Assembly: GCF_000968195.1 (NCBI RefSeq)
Contig: NZ_FO704550.1
Location: forward strand, 4,030,001 to 4,094,000
Direction of reading: 5' to 3'
DNA from: Xenorhabdus doucetiae
Lineage (GTDB): Bacteria > Pseudomonadota > Gammaproteobacteria > Enterobacterales > Enterobacteriaceae
Length of the DNA stretch: 64,000 nucleotides
Numbering within the stretch: the first letter of the stretch is position 1; each line of letters opens with the position of its first letter. The translations under genes were made by a program, and so were the position numbers. Below are positions 18,128-27,420 of the stretch, in pieces. A model generated the notes under the pieces. The model saw only the letters and a program-made list of their open reading frames with translations, was not told the DNA's origin and ran no database searches.

Positions 18128-21100
18128 ATGATACTGAGTCTATTATTACCATCATCTATAACGAATTCCATTGCTGATAGTAACATAAAAGCAGGAAGAG
18201 TATATCCTCAGGAAATAGACAATACAGATACCAGAGTCGGTGATTTAAATAAAAATAGAAAAAACAACCAAGCCTCTGATTCTGATACACCAAATGCCAT
18301 TGCCAGAAACATCCAAGCAGCAAGTAATATTCTATCCTCTTCACCTTCAGAACTGGCAGAACAAGCCAAGTCCTACGCCGTGGGCAAATTTAACAGCACC
18401 ATCTCTTCCGAAACACAAAAATGGCTATCCCAATTTGGGACGGCCAGAATTAACTTTGGGCTGGATAGAAAAGGAACCCTAAAAAACAACGCAATCGATT
18501 TATTACTGCCGCTTTATGACAATAAAGCCGATTGGTTGTTCTTTTCCCAACTTGGCTATCGCAACAAAGATAGCCGGAATACCATTAACGCGGGATTAGG
18601 CGGGCGTTATTTTTATCAGGACTGGATGTATGGCCTGAATACCTTCTATGACTACGATCTTACGGGTAAAAATCAGCGCCTAGGCTTGGGAGGAGAGATA
18701 TGGGGAGACTACATTAAATTTTCCGCCAATACTTATTACCGTTTAAGTAATTGGCAGAACTCACGGAATTTTAAGGACTACCATGAACGCCCTGCCAACG
18801 GTTATGACATTAATGGGGAGTTTTTCTTGCCTGCTTACCCGAATCTGGGGGCAAAATTGGCCTATGAGCAATATTTTGGCGACAACGTGACCTTATTCAA
18901 TCGTGATACTAAACAGAAAAACCCCAATCTGGCTAAACTGGGGCTGACTTATACGCCTGTTCCACTCTTTACTCTGGGCGTGGATTATAAACAAGGGGGA
19001 AGCGGGCACAGTGAAACGCAGTTTCTGGCAAATTTAAGTTATAAACTGGGCGTACCCCTGAATGTGCAGTTATCACCCGAAAATGTGGCCGCAATGCGGA
19101 CACTGGCGGGCAGCCGTTATGATTTGGTGGAACGAAATAATAATATTGTGCTGGATCACCAGAAAATTCCCATCGTCCAACTCTCCTTACCGGAAATCAT
19201 CACCGGATACAGTCAGGAGGAAAAGCGCGATATTACGGTTAAGCTATCTTCCAATACTGCCGTTAAGCAGGTTCACTGGGCAACGAACGAAGATTTTACA
19301 AAGCACGGCGGCAAACTCTCTTCCCGTGTCGGAAATACCATCACTGTCACCCTGCCGAAATATTTATCCGGCGACAACCAAAATAACAATTACCCCATCT
19401 ATGCCCTTGCTGAACTGGAAAATAACCAGAAGTCAGCGCCCGCTGAAATGCGCATAATTGTCCGCCCCTTTATGCTGCAAAAACGGGAAACACCTAACTT
19501 CACCCCGGCGGGGCCACTACCGGCAACGGGGGATAAAAAGGACGGATATACGTTTAATCCGGTAATTACCTTTGATACAGCCAATCATAAACCGATACAA
19601 AATGCCACCATTAGCCAAGTACAGTGGTTAACCGATCCGAAAACCGGCCCGGATTCTGGCTTGCAGTTTATTGACTGGGAACAATCAGACGCGGTTGAAA
19701 TTGATGAAAATGGGCATTTCAAGCGCAAACCCGTCTTAACCAGTACCCAGCCACATAAAAGCGTCAAAGTATCTCTGCAACTGGATGGCCAGCCGCCGCA
19801 ATTCGTGGGTGAAGTCAGTTTTGGTGAAAAACCGGCCGGTTTTCACGTGGATAAAGTCACCGTTTCACCGGCAGTACCGTCACTCATCGCCAATGGCGCT
19901 CACACTTACACCTACGGCGCGGTTATTCGGGATGCCAATAACAACCCGGTGAAAAAACAAAAAATCGCGAATGTGAACTGGAGCAAAGATAAGGATCAAA
20001 CCGGGCTGATTTGGCATCCATCAAATGGCGAAGTCACAACGGATGACGAAGGAATATTAACGACCACCTTGGCCAGTACTGTGGCAATCAAGGATGTCAT
20101 GGTTTCACTGGCAATTGGCAGCCAAAAACCGGTGCCGGCAGAACAACCGGTGTCTTTTACTGCGGAGAGTGCGGATACCCAAGATTATCATATTGACGGG
20201 GAGATTCAGGTTGATCCGTCAGGGACTTTAACGGCAGATGGGCAGCAAGAATATACCTATACGGCGGTTATTGTGGGAGGGGATGAAAAACCCGTTCAAA
20301 ATAAAAAACTAACGAATGCGTTCTGGAAGATAGAGCATCCAAAAGAGATTGACAAATTTGACTTGAATCAATCCGATAAGGAAATACACGGGGACGGGAA
20401 ATTAACCGCGACCTTAACCAGTAATAAGGCATTTAACGGGGTTTTGGTTTCACTGACGGTGGGAAGCCACAAGTCCGTTCAGGCAAAACCTGTAGATTTC
20501 AAACCGGAACAGATATCGCCAATAAACGTTCAACCAACAAAATCGATATTGGTAAATGAATCTTATACCCTTACCGTCACTGTCAAGGATGCTACTGGTC
20601 AAAAATTGGAACCGGGTAAGACAGTTAACTGGACGATAATCGATGCTCCCCATAAGGAGGCGGTAACGCTTGATCCGGTAACGAGTACCAGCAACACGAA
20701 TGGTGAAGCGGTCACAAAATTAACCAGTACTCAGGTTCAGAAAGTGACTGTACAAGCCTCCGTGGATGGGGTTGGCGCTCAGGAGACGACGGTAGATTTT
20801 ACCTCTCCGCCAGTGGATTTTGAAATCAACAGTGTTGAGCTTTATGGCGTTGACAGAAAAGGGACATGGAAAGAAGATTCTAAAGACCCTCTGGAAAAGT
20901 TTGATCCGAGCAATCCATTGACTGGTGATGGGAAAGGGAAATATATATATAGGGCGAAGATTTCGTATAAAGGCAGCACAAAGATACTTGATAAATATCC
21001 ATTCACTAATGTGCAATGGACTCATGATAGCCAGATTGACACAACAGATTTACCTGAACCTAAACCTGTTTCATTGAAAACAAATGACAAAGGCTATTTA

Positions 21101-21895
21101 TATGCAACATTAGACAGTCATGTTGGGGTTTATAAAGAGATTAATGTGACATTAACAATACCGACTCAAAAGGGAGGGAATGAGATTCAGAAGACAAATC
21201 AGGATAATTCAGTGACTTTTGCTGCTGTTTCTCAACCAGCAGTGCTGTATGTCTACAATCAATTTGATAAAAGTGTTTATAAATCCTTTTCTGAACCCGG
21301 CCCATATAATTATTTCCCCAGTCTATACGCTGAATTAAGAGATCCAAAATCAGAAGGCAAGCCGTTTGATCAAAACGAAACATCTTATACCTATAAGGAT
21401 AAAAAATCTGACTATCTTAATTTTTTTGACCCTGCTCATGATGAAACTAAAGCCCCCATAGCCATAAGAGCAAAAGGAACAGTAACGATAGTCGCCAATA
21501 TTAAAAAGTCAGACGGCAGACTATTTTTATACGAATATCCATTACATATTCAAAGATATATTAAGCAATCAGACTCAGATCACAAATATCATTCTACTAA
21601 CGATGGCCAAAGTTGTATAACTAATACTGATGGTAGTGTGGGTTTGCCTGACATTACCATAGAAGATCTTAAAAGTTCTTATGGCCCAACGACGGTCACA
21701 GGTGAATTTAATAATCTTTTTAAGTGGGGATTATTTAATGACGCCAAAGTAATACAAGAGAATGAAGCCAAAATTAAAGTTCAGGTAGGAATTGATCAAG
21801 ATAAAAAACCTGTTTTTAATATCTATGATGTTGCTACAAACACAATTGATACAGACATTGACAGTAAAGGCTTATTGGTTTGTAACTATACTTAA
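18128..21895 (+). CDS. Inverse autotransporter adhesin, copy 2, with a frameshifted signal-peptide region
   Basis: This adhesin of about 1255 residues is a close paralogue of copy 1. The barrel and first Ig-like domains (about residues 85-640) are nearly identical, then it carries fewer repeats and a diverged C terminus with a Cys pair (GQSCITN and GLLVCNYT). From 18128 the reading frame begins MILSLLLPSSITNSIAD, which lacks a charged signal-peptide start and has no ribosome site. A good start with GAGAGAG lies at 18097 (MNSYFNKMFF, parallel to MNLYINKIFF of copy 1) but is one frame off. A run of six T at 18121-18126 separates the two frames; losing one T or gaining two restores a normal signal peptide. 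It is therefore either an off-phase or inactivated gene, or a sequencing error. The rest of the frame is open. Confidence 0.85.
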   Translation: MILSLLLPSSITNSIADSNIKAGRVYPQEIDNTDTRVGDLNKNRKNNQASDSDTPNAIARNIQAASNILSSSPSELAEQAKSYAVGKFNSTISSETQKWLSQFGTARINFGLDRKGTLKNNAIDLLLPLYDNKADWLFFSQLGYRNKDSRNTINAGLGGRYFYQDWMYGLNTFYDYDLTGKNQRLGLGGEIWGDYIKFSANTYYRLSNWQNSRNFKDYHERPANGYDINGEFFLPAYPNLGAKLAYEQYFGDNVTLFNRDTKQKNPNLAKLGLTYTPVPLFTLGVDYKQGGSGHSETQFLANLSYKLGVPLNVQLSPENVAAMRTLAGSRYDLVERNNNIVLDHQKIPIVQLSLPEIITGYSQEEKRDITVKLSSNTAVKQVHWATNEDFTKHGGKLSSRVGNTITVTLPKYLSGDNQNNNYPIYALAELENNQKSAPAEMRIIVRPFMLQKRETPNFTPAGPLPATGDKKDGYTFNPVITFDTANHKPIQNATISQVQWLTDPKTGPDSGLQFIDWEQSDAVEIDENGHFKRKPVLTSTQPHKSVKVSLQLDGQPPQFVGEVSFGEKPAGFHVDKVTVSPAVPSLIANGAHTYTYGAVIRDANNNPVKKQKIANVNWSKDKDQTGLIWHPSNGEVTTDDEGILTTTLASTVAIKDVMVSLAIGSQKPVPAEQPVSFTAESADTQDYHIDGEIQVDPSGTLTADGQQEYTYTAVIVGGDEKPVQNKKLTNAFWKIEHPKEIDKFDLNQSDKEIHGDGKLTATLTSNKAFNGVLVSLTVGSHKSVQAKPVDFKPEQISPINVQPTKSILVNESYTLTVTVKDATGQKLEPGKTVNWTIIDAPHKEAVTLDPVTSTSNTNGEAVTKLTSTQVQKVTVQASVDGVGAQETTVDFTSPPVDFEINSVELYGVDRKGTWKEDSKDPLEKFDPSNPLTGDGKGKYIYRAKISYKGSTKILDKYPFTNVQWTHDSQIDTTDLPEPKPVSLKTNDKGYLYATLDSHVGVYKEINVTLTIPTQKGGNEIQKTNQDNSVTFAAVSQPAVLYVYNQFDKSVYKSFSEPGPYNYFPSLYAELRDPKSEGKPFDQNETSYTYKDKKSDYLNFFDPAHDETKAPIAIRAKGTVTIVANIKKSDGRLFLYEYPLHIQRYIKQSDSDHKYHSTNDGQSCITNTDGSVGLPDITIEDLKSSYGPTTVTGEFNNLFKWGLFNDAKVIQENEAKIKVQVGIDQDKKPVFNIYDVATNTIDTDIDSKGLLVCNYT

Positions 21896-21984
21896 ACACC
21901 GTAACAATAATATATCTTAACCATAGTATTTTTATTGACTAAACTTGTTATTAACAATCAACTCTAACAAAACTTAGTGGGCTA

Positions 21985-23086
21985 TACCAATCTAACTTGA
22001 AGATGCAGGTTTTAAAATCTGAAAGTTGTCAGTCAGTCTAGTCGTGAGTTCTTTCGCTTTTTCTGGCAAAGTGACATGAAAAAAGTGACGAAGGGTTTCA
22101 CGGAATGTCTTCGCATCCGGAAAATAAACATTGTTACGTACTTGCTCATTCATATACTTCCACAATCGCTCTATTGGATTGAGGTTTGGGCTGTAAGGCG
22201 GTAGGTAATGCAGTTCAATATTAAGGACATATGCCACCTCTTTCACCAATTCTGCCCGGTGGTAACCCGCCCCATCCAGAATAATATGAATTTTTTAGAG
22301 AAGTGGGTAAGTTTCTCTAATAGCGCCGAAAAAATACGCGAATTTTCGGCATTGATACTCGGGTATTCACGGATCACGGTGTCTTCAATTCGTTGTAAAT
22401 TGAGGGCGCCCAGAAGATTGAGACGGGTACGACTGCCGGTGGTTTCGACCACTTTTACCTGATTTTTCCCCGCTTTCATCCAACCATAGCTGAGCTTTGT
22501 GGACTGCGAAGGATGCACCGCATCAATAAATAGGATAGGTTCATTCTGACCTGCCCGGTCTTTCAGAGACTGGTAGTCATCAATAAATTGTTGCTGCTTA
22601 TCCGCATCGAATTTATGAGGAACGCCCTTTGGCTTTTTGTAGCTGAAACCTTGTCGGTGAAGCCATTTCGTCATGCCTCCCACGCTGAAAGACACCTGCC
22701 AACGAGCTCGTACATAATCCACAATTTGAGCGGTCGTATGCAGCAAATTTGCCGTCAAATAATCAACCAGATCGGCGGTTTGTTTGGCAGAGAGATGGCT
22801 TTCAGAACCGCCATTTTCGGGGGTGAGTTTTTCCTGCGCGATGAAATCTTTTAGGTGACGGCTTACCGTAGTTTCATGAATACGTAAGGCCTGAGCAATC
22901 ATCTGAGCTGTCCAGCCCTCTGACGCCAAAAGCACGGCCTTGATGCGATCACAGACTCGACTATCACGAGTGGTATCATGCATCAATTCGAGGGCACGTT
23001 TTTGTTCTGGTGTCAGATGAATTTTCATGATTGCAAGCATGATCGGGTTTGGATAAGAAATCAAGCATCTTCAATGGCGATTGGTA
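21985..23086 (-). mobile_element. IS630-family element, copy 2
   Basis: This is the same element as at 4754-5861 in the opposite orientation, about 1102 bp, flanked by TA at 21983-21984 and 23087-23088. Its insertion removed the 5' part of the beta-sandwich gene that continues at 23089. Confidence 0.88.
21992..23028 (-). pseudogene. IS630-family transposase, frameshifted
   Basis: The N-terminal ~220 residues are identical to copy 1. Near 22350 one base appears to be missing in the AATTCGCG stretch, compared with AATATCGCG in copy 1. After that the reading frame ends at 22243 (VTTGQNW), while the true C-terminal half resumes in another frame (MVKEVAYVLN to NPIERLWKYMNEQV, stop at 21992). A full-length product of about 345 residues would need one frame correction, and in the corrected frame a TAA also appears where copy 1 has GAA. 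The gene is not functional as written. Confidence 0.85.
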
Positions 23087-23088
23087 TA

Positions 23089-24329
23089 TTATCGATCCGG
23101 CATCATTGGTCCTCACAATCAACAAGCCTATTCAAGATACACCGAAGGCAGAGAATAGTCCGCCGAAGGGTTCACATACTCAAATATCGACAACCATTAA
23201 AAGCCTCAGTGGTGCTACATTATCCGGTGTTCCTGTGTTTATAACAAGTGACCATGATGGTGATTTCTCACAAGTTAATATTTATGATAGCAATACCGCA
23301 AGCGCTCAAAAAATAAATACCACACTGCCATCAGGAAGTGATGGATTTACCTTACTTTCAGATAGCAGCGGAATAATTACATTCTATCTTTATCCAATTA
23401 AAGGATTATCACTCGCAATTAACTTATATTCCCAAATAACGGGATCCACTTACCAAACTCATGCTAATACCACCTGTTATATTATTGATCCTAATCCAAA
23501 TAAGATAATGTATCCTTTGAGATTACCCAAAATTTTGGGATTTTTGCAAGGTGATTTTGTCTCGGATGGTTCCTTCACCTTTCTGGTAGAGATAGAAAAA
23601 TATCTTAACGCAACGGCTGGTGACAATATATTATTTTATGTCAACGGACAATATACTAATCAACAAATAACCCTTAAAAATAAAAAACAATTAAATTCCT
23701 ATACCATTAGCCTGCCTTATAGCATATTTAATGGCAAAGAAAATCAACCATCCACTTTTTCTTATGTTGTTATTAGTGCCTATGATGGCAGTATTTTACC
23801 CTCTGAGGAATTGCCTTTAACTTATAAGGGCGGTGTAATATATAAGCCTGTGCCGTACATGCAAAGAGATTATGATACCTGCACCGTTATGACTAGTGTA
23901 AAAACGACCCTGCCTCAGAATAGTGTCATTAATTATGATGCAATAAAAAGTTATCCAAATAGTCAAGGGAAAAGGGGATTATTTATCGAAATTTTGGGTG
24001 ATGCCACCGGTCAGGAAAAAAATAAAGTCCCAATCGGTGCTATGGTCACATTAAATATGTATATACGTTCTTATAACAAAAATCCACCGAGTAAATCCCT
24101 ATCACAACCGATGCCTGCAAGTGGTTCTTTACTATTTAATATTGACTACCATGATCTTATTGATATCGATGCATACGATAATGGCGCAGCCGGTAGTATT
24201 GAATTCGATTATCAATTTACATCAAATACCGGCCCGCATGGTGAGTCCATTAATGGTTATGGCAAAATTTGGGAGGGTAGAATTGATACGGTACGACTCG
24301 GGGTTCCCATTGGGAGTGATGATAACTAA
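23089..24329 (+). pseudogene. Beta-sandwich protein family, member B, 5'-truncated by IS630
   Basis: The remaining ~413 codons are homologous to member C from about its residue 115 onward: IDPASLVLTI corresponds to IDPKSLAFNV, followed by LSGVPVFIT, GSDGFTLLSD, YDTCTVMTS, KVPIGAMVTLNMYIRS and the end KIWEGRIDT. The N-terminal domain and start codon are missing at the IS630 junction. A reading frame does run from inside the IS (ATG at 23049, about 13 codons) into the gene, so a fusion product is conceivable, but it has no clear ribosome site. Confidence 0.8.
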
Positions 24330-24370
24330 TATCAATAATATAGTGGACTAATTTAATTCTGATAAATAGA

Positions 24371-24437
24371 ACCTATAAACTTCAAGTTGCAAGACGACAG
24401 CCGCTTATTATCTCCCCGTGCTGCGGGGAGATAATAA
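24371..24437. repeat. MITE-like repeat with a 13-bp hairpin, copy 2
   Basis: The end CCTATAAACTTCAAGTTGC is followed by a perfect hairpin: TTATTATCTCCCC at 24405-24417 with GGGGAGATAATAA at 24425-24437. The same end and a related ATCTCC-loop-GGGGAGAT hairpin occur at 27294-27397. It lies between members B and C and could end or stabilise the upstream transcript. Confidence 0.65.
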
Positions 24438-24470
24438 ATACATACCATAATAATAAAACAAGGTAATGAG

Positions 24471-26006
24471 ATGAATAGTGCATTGAGTATTTCAGTACCC
24501 GATAATTCTGACTTGATAATAGGTCAACGGTTTGAGTTGACTGTCACTTTAGCGTTAGATACGACAGCAATTGGCAATATAATTCTTTCCTTTAACTCTG
24601 CCACGCATATTAATGTCCCAAAAAATCCTATCACTATGCTCGCAACTTCTGATGGCGGAAATAATCAATACAGTGCCACTATAGCGCTTAAAGTATCAGA
24701 TCAAATCACTGAAAATACGCCAATAACCTTTACAATACAAGCAACTGATACCAATAATCCTCAGCAGGTTTTTTCCAAAAAGGTACAGTACTTAGCAAGA
24801 AGCATTGATCCAAAATCACTGGCTTTTAATGTAGAACACCCTTTTCAAACGATGCCGGTAGCAGATAATAATCCGCCTAACGGCATACAAACAAAAGTCT
24901 CTACCACCATCAAAGATTTAGACGGAAAAGCATTGTCGGGGGTGCCGGTCTTTATCACTAATGATACAAATGGCACCTTTGAAAAAGTTAATATCTATCT
25001 TGATACGAACAAGGATACACAAAAAATAGACACAAAAATGCCATCAGGCAATGATGGGTTTACATTACTTTCAGACAAGGATGGGGGGATTATATTTTAT
25101 ATTTATCCCATTGAGGGATTATCACTTATTCTTAATCTATACGCTCAGATCATAGGAGTAACTCATCAAACCGTTGCCAACGATACTTATTACGTTGTTA
25201 ACAGTGATCCATTCGCGGTTGAATCTCCGTTACAACAACCCAGAATTTTAGGCTTTAATCGGGGCAATTTAATCTCAGATGGTTCGCCTCTATTTTCCGT
25301 CAGAATAAACCCCTATATCAATCCAGAAATTGGTGATAATATTCTATTCTTTGTCAATATTAATTTTACAGGAATTTATAAAACACTTAAAAACCCAAAA
25401 CAACTAGGCAGTTATTTCATTAAATTACCTTATAGTATCTTCAAAGAAAACGAATTATCGCGATTTTCTTATGTCGTCATTAGACAACATGCAGGAGAAA
25501 TGATCCCATCTGACGTGTTACGTTTAACTTACAAGGGAGGAGTTATCTATGAACCCGATCCAAATGTGACCAGAAAATATGATGCCAGCATTGTTATGAC
25601 CAGTGCCAAAACCATTATACCCGCAGATAGCATGATTAATTATGATTATATCCGTTCATACCCTCCTGCCAATATCACTGGCTTAATTGTCGAGATTTCG
25701 GGTAATACCGGGAATAATAATACCAAAGTGCCTTTAGGTGCCGAAGTCACATTGAATATCTATATTCGCTCTCATAATAAAAACCCGCCGATTCAATCAA
25801 TGAAAGATATCATGCCCGGAAATGGCATTTTGCAGTTCAATATTAACTATGATGATCTTGTTGATATCGATTCCGGTGATATTAAATTTGATTATAGTTT
25901 TACATCAAAGAATAGTGATGAAATTGGTTATGGTCATGTTTGGGAGGCAGAGATAGATACGGTTAGAATAGGTATCCCCATTGGGGATGATGAAATTGAT
26001 TTATAA
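24471..26006 (+). CDS. Beta-sandwich (Ig-like) protein family, member C
   Basis: This 511-residue protein has no signal peptide or membrane segments. The first domain begins ALSISVPDNSDLIIGQRFELTVTL (compare SGSDVIIGQYLTLDITL in A and SGSSVIIGQRLVLHVTL in E). A Big_1-like domain follows (LSGVPVFITND and IIFYIYPIEGLSL), then a domain with GDNILFFVN and the C-terminal block YDASIVMTS, where the Cys found in A, B, D and E is replaced by Ser. It ends KVPLGAEVTLNIYIRS and HVWEAEIDTVRIG. AAGGTAATGAG precedes the ATG. It is most similar to truncated member B, so the two look like a recent tandem duplication. The function is unknown. Confidence 0.82.
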   Translation: MNSALSISVPDNSDLIIGQRFELTVTLALDTTAIGNIILSFNSATHINVPKNPITMLATSDGGNNQYSATIALKVSDQITENTPITFTIQATDTNNPQQVFSKKVQYLARSIDPKSLAFNVEHPFQTMPVADNNPPNGIQTKVSTTIKDLDGKALSGVPVFITNDTNGTFEKVNIYLDTNKDTQKIDTKMPSGNDGFTLLSDKDGGIIFYIYPIEGLSLILNLYAQIIGVTHQTVANDTYYVVNSDPFAVESPLQQPRILGFNRGNLISDGSPLFSVRINPYINPEIGDNILFFVNINFTGIYKTLKNPKQLGSYFIKLPYSIFKENELSRFSYVVIRQHAGEMIPSDVLRLTYKGGVIYEPDPNVTRKYDASIVMTSAKTIIPADSMINYDYIRSYPPANITGLIVEISGNTGNNNTKVPLGAEVTLNIYIRSHNKNPPIQSMKDIMPGNGILQFNINYDDLVDIDSGDIKFDYSFTSKNSDEIGYGHVWEAEIDTVRIGIPIGDDEIDL

Positions 26007-26053
26007 CATATAATCTTGAATCAAATTATTTGCATTTTCACAAGGAAAATTTT

Positions 26054-27280
26054 ATGAACTCTTATTTGAAAAAAGAAGACATCGATATTAGGACACTGGA
26101 ATTGGATATTGATAACCCATTTCTGGAATTCCCTGATCAATCAGGTGGACAGAAAAAAGTACAGTACGCCACAGTAACATCCAAGGTACGAAATGTCAGT
26201 GGGACGCCGCTACCTGATCTTAAAGTACATATATCAGATGATTTAATAGATAACTTACAAAAAGCAAAAATTTATGATGCTGATAATAAAGAAATTATTA
26301 TTGAAAAGGGAAGTAATGGATTTGATGTCACGACCGATCAAGATGGCAACATCAAGTTTTATATCTACCCTATTATGGCAGAATCATTAATCATCAATCT
26401 GACCGCTCAAGTCATAGGCTCTACCGATAAAATTAATGCAAAATATACGATATATTGTGCTAATCACGCATTAGAGAGTACCCCTAAAGAATTAACAGAG
26501 CCTGAAATATTTAATTTTCACGGCGAAGATCTAAAATCGAATGGAAAAAGTAAGTTTACAATAGGAATAGTAAAATATGCAGACTTTAAACCTGGGGATC
26601 ATATCTTATTCTTTGTCAATGATATTTATACCAAAATTTCCATTCAAATTGAAAACGAAGATGACTTAACTGCTATTGATTTACCTTACTGTATCTTTAA
26701 TAAGAATGAGCTTTCAAGATTTTCTTATTCCATCATCCGATCAGGGTATATGGCTGCATCCCAAGTGATGGATTTAATTTATCACGGAAACCCATACAAT
26801 AAGCCCTGGACTGACGTTGATAGAGCATATGATACGTGTATAGTCTACAACAGCGTAGGCGTTTCTGATGAAAATATTTTAGAACAATGGAATTATGTTA
26901 ACAGTACTGAAATATCTAATTATCGGAATAACCCTCCAGATAATGCGGGGTTATTTGTCCAAATTACAGGCGAAAAAGATGCAGCAGGTAAAGGAAAAGT
27001 ACCGCTGGGATCAACTATATATTTAAATTTATATATTAACTCCAAGTCAAGAACCGTGACTCATACCTTTGAAAAAACCATGCCTTTTGTTCCCGACAGC
27101 AGTGATAATACGGCTAAAGTGATATTTAATATACCTCATCATCTTTTAACCCATTGTTTATCTTATCCAAACAGAGGCGGGGATATTTATTTTGATTATC
27201 AAATAGGGAAAGATTCTGATAATGGTGTCACATATGGCAATATATGGGAAGGATATATAGACACCCCAGATATTGAGTGA
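26054..27280 (+). CDS. Beta-sandwich protein family, member D (short form)
   Basis: This protein of about 408 residues lacks the N-terminal domain of members A, C and E and begins at the second domain (DIRTLELDIDNPF). It then has LPDLKVHISDD, IKFYIYPIMAESLIINL, GDHILFFVN, YDTCIVYNS, KVPLGSTIYLNLYINS and the ending NIWEGYIDTPDIE. The start at 26054 is chosen over 26030 because AAGGAAAA lies just upstream of it. It follows member C by 47 bases and could be co-transcribed. The short N terminus may be a natural truncation of the family. No function can be assigned. Confidence 0.8.
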   Translation: MNSYLKKEDIDIRTLELDIDNPFLEFPDQSGGQKKVQYATVTSKVRNVSGTPLPDLKVHISDDLIDNLQKAKIYDADNKEIIIEKGSNGFDVTTDQDGNIKFYIYPIMAESLIINLTAQVIGSTDKINAKYTIYCANHALESTPKELTEPEIFNFHGEDLKSNGKSKFTIGIVKYADFKPGDHILFFVNDIYTKISIQIENEDDLTAIDLPYCIFNKNELSRFSYSIIRSGYMAASQVMDLIYHGNPYNKPWTDVDRAYDTCIVYNSVGVSDENILEQWNYVNSTEISNYRNNPPDNAGLFVQITGEKDAAGKGKVPLGSTIYLNLYINSKSRTVTHTFEKTMPFVPDSSDNTAKVIFNIPHHLLTHCLSYPNRGGDIYFDYQIGKDSDNGVTYGNIWEGYIDTPDIE

Positions 27281-27293
27281 AGTTAAATTGACT

Positions 27294-27397
27294 TATACTC
27301 TTCACACTTCAAGATGAATTTGTTATCTCCTCGCGCTGCGGGGAGATCATAAACTGCTTTCGCCTTGCGAGTTGCAACTTGAAGTTTATAGGGTATA
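27294..27397. repeat. MITE-like repeat with inverted ends, copy 3
   Basis: This stretch of about 104 bp has imperfect terminal inverted repeats: TATACTCTTCACACTTCAAG on the left and TATACCCTATAAACTTCAAG read inward from the right. An internal hairpin (ATCTCC/GGGGAGAT) lies between them. The TA-rich ends would fit a Tc1/IS630-type non-autonomous element. It sits between members D and E. Confidence 0.65.
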
Positions 27398-27420
27398 TAT
27401 ATTCTGATTGAGGTAATATA

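Noticed and set aside
23049..23088. Start of a longer frame inside IS630 copy 2 running into member B
   Set aside because: The first codons are IS end sequence and there is no clear ribosome site; the true gene begins upstream of the insertion and has been lost.
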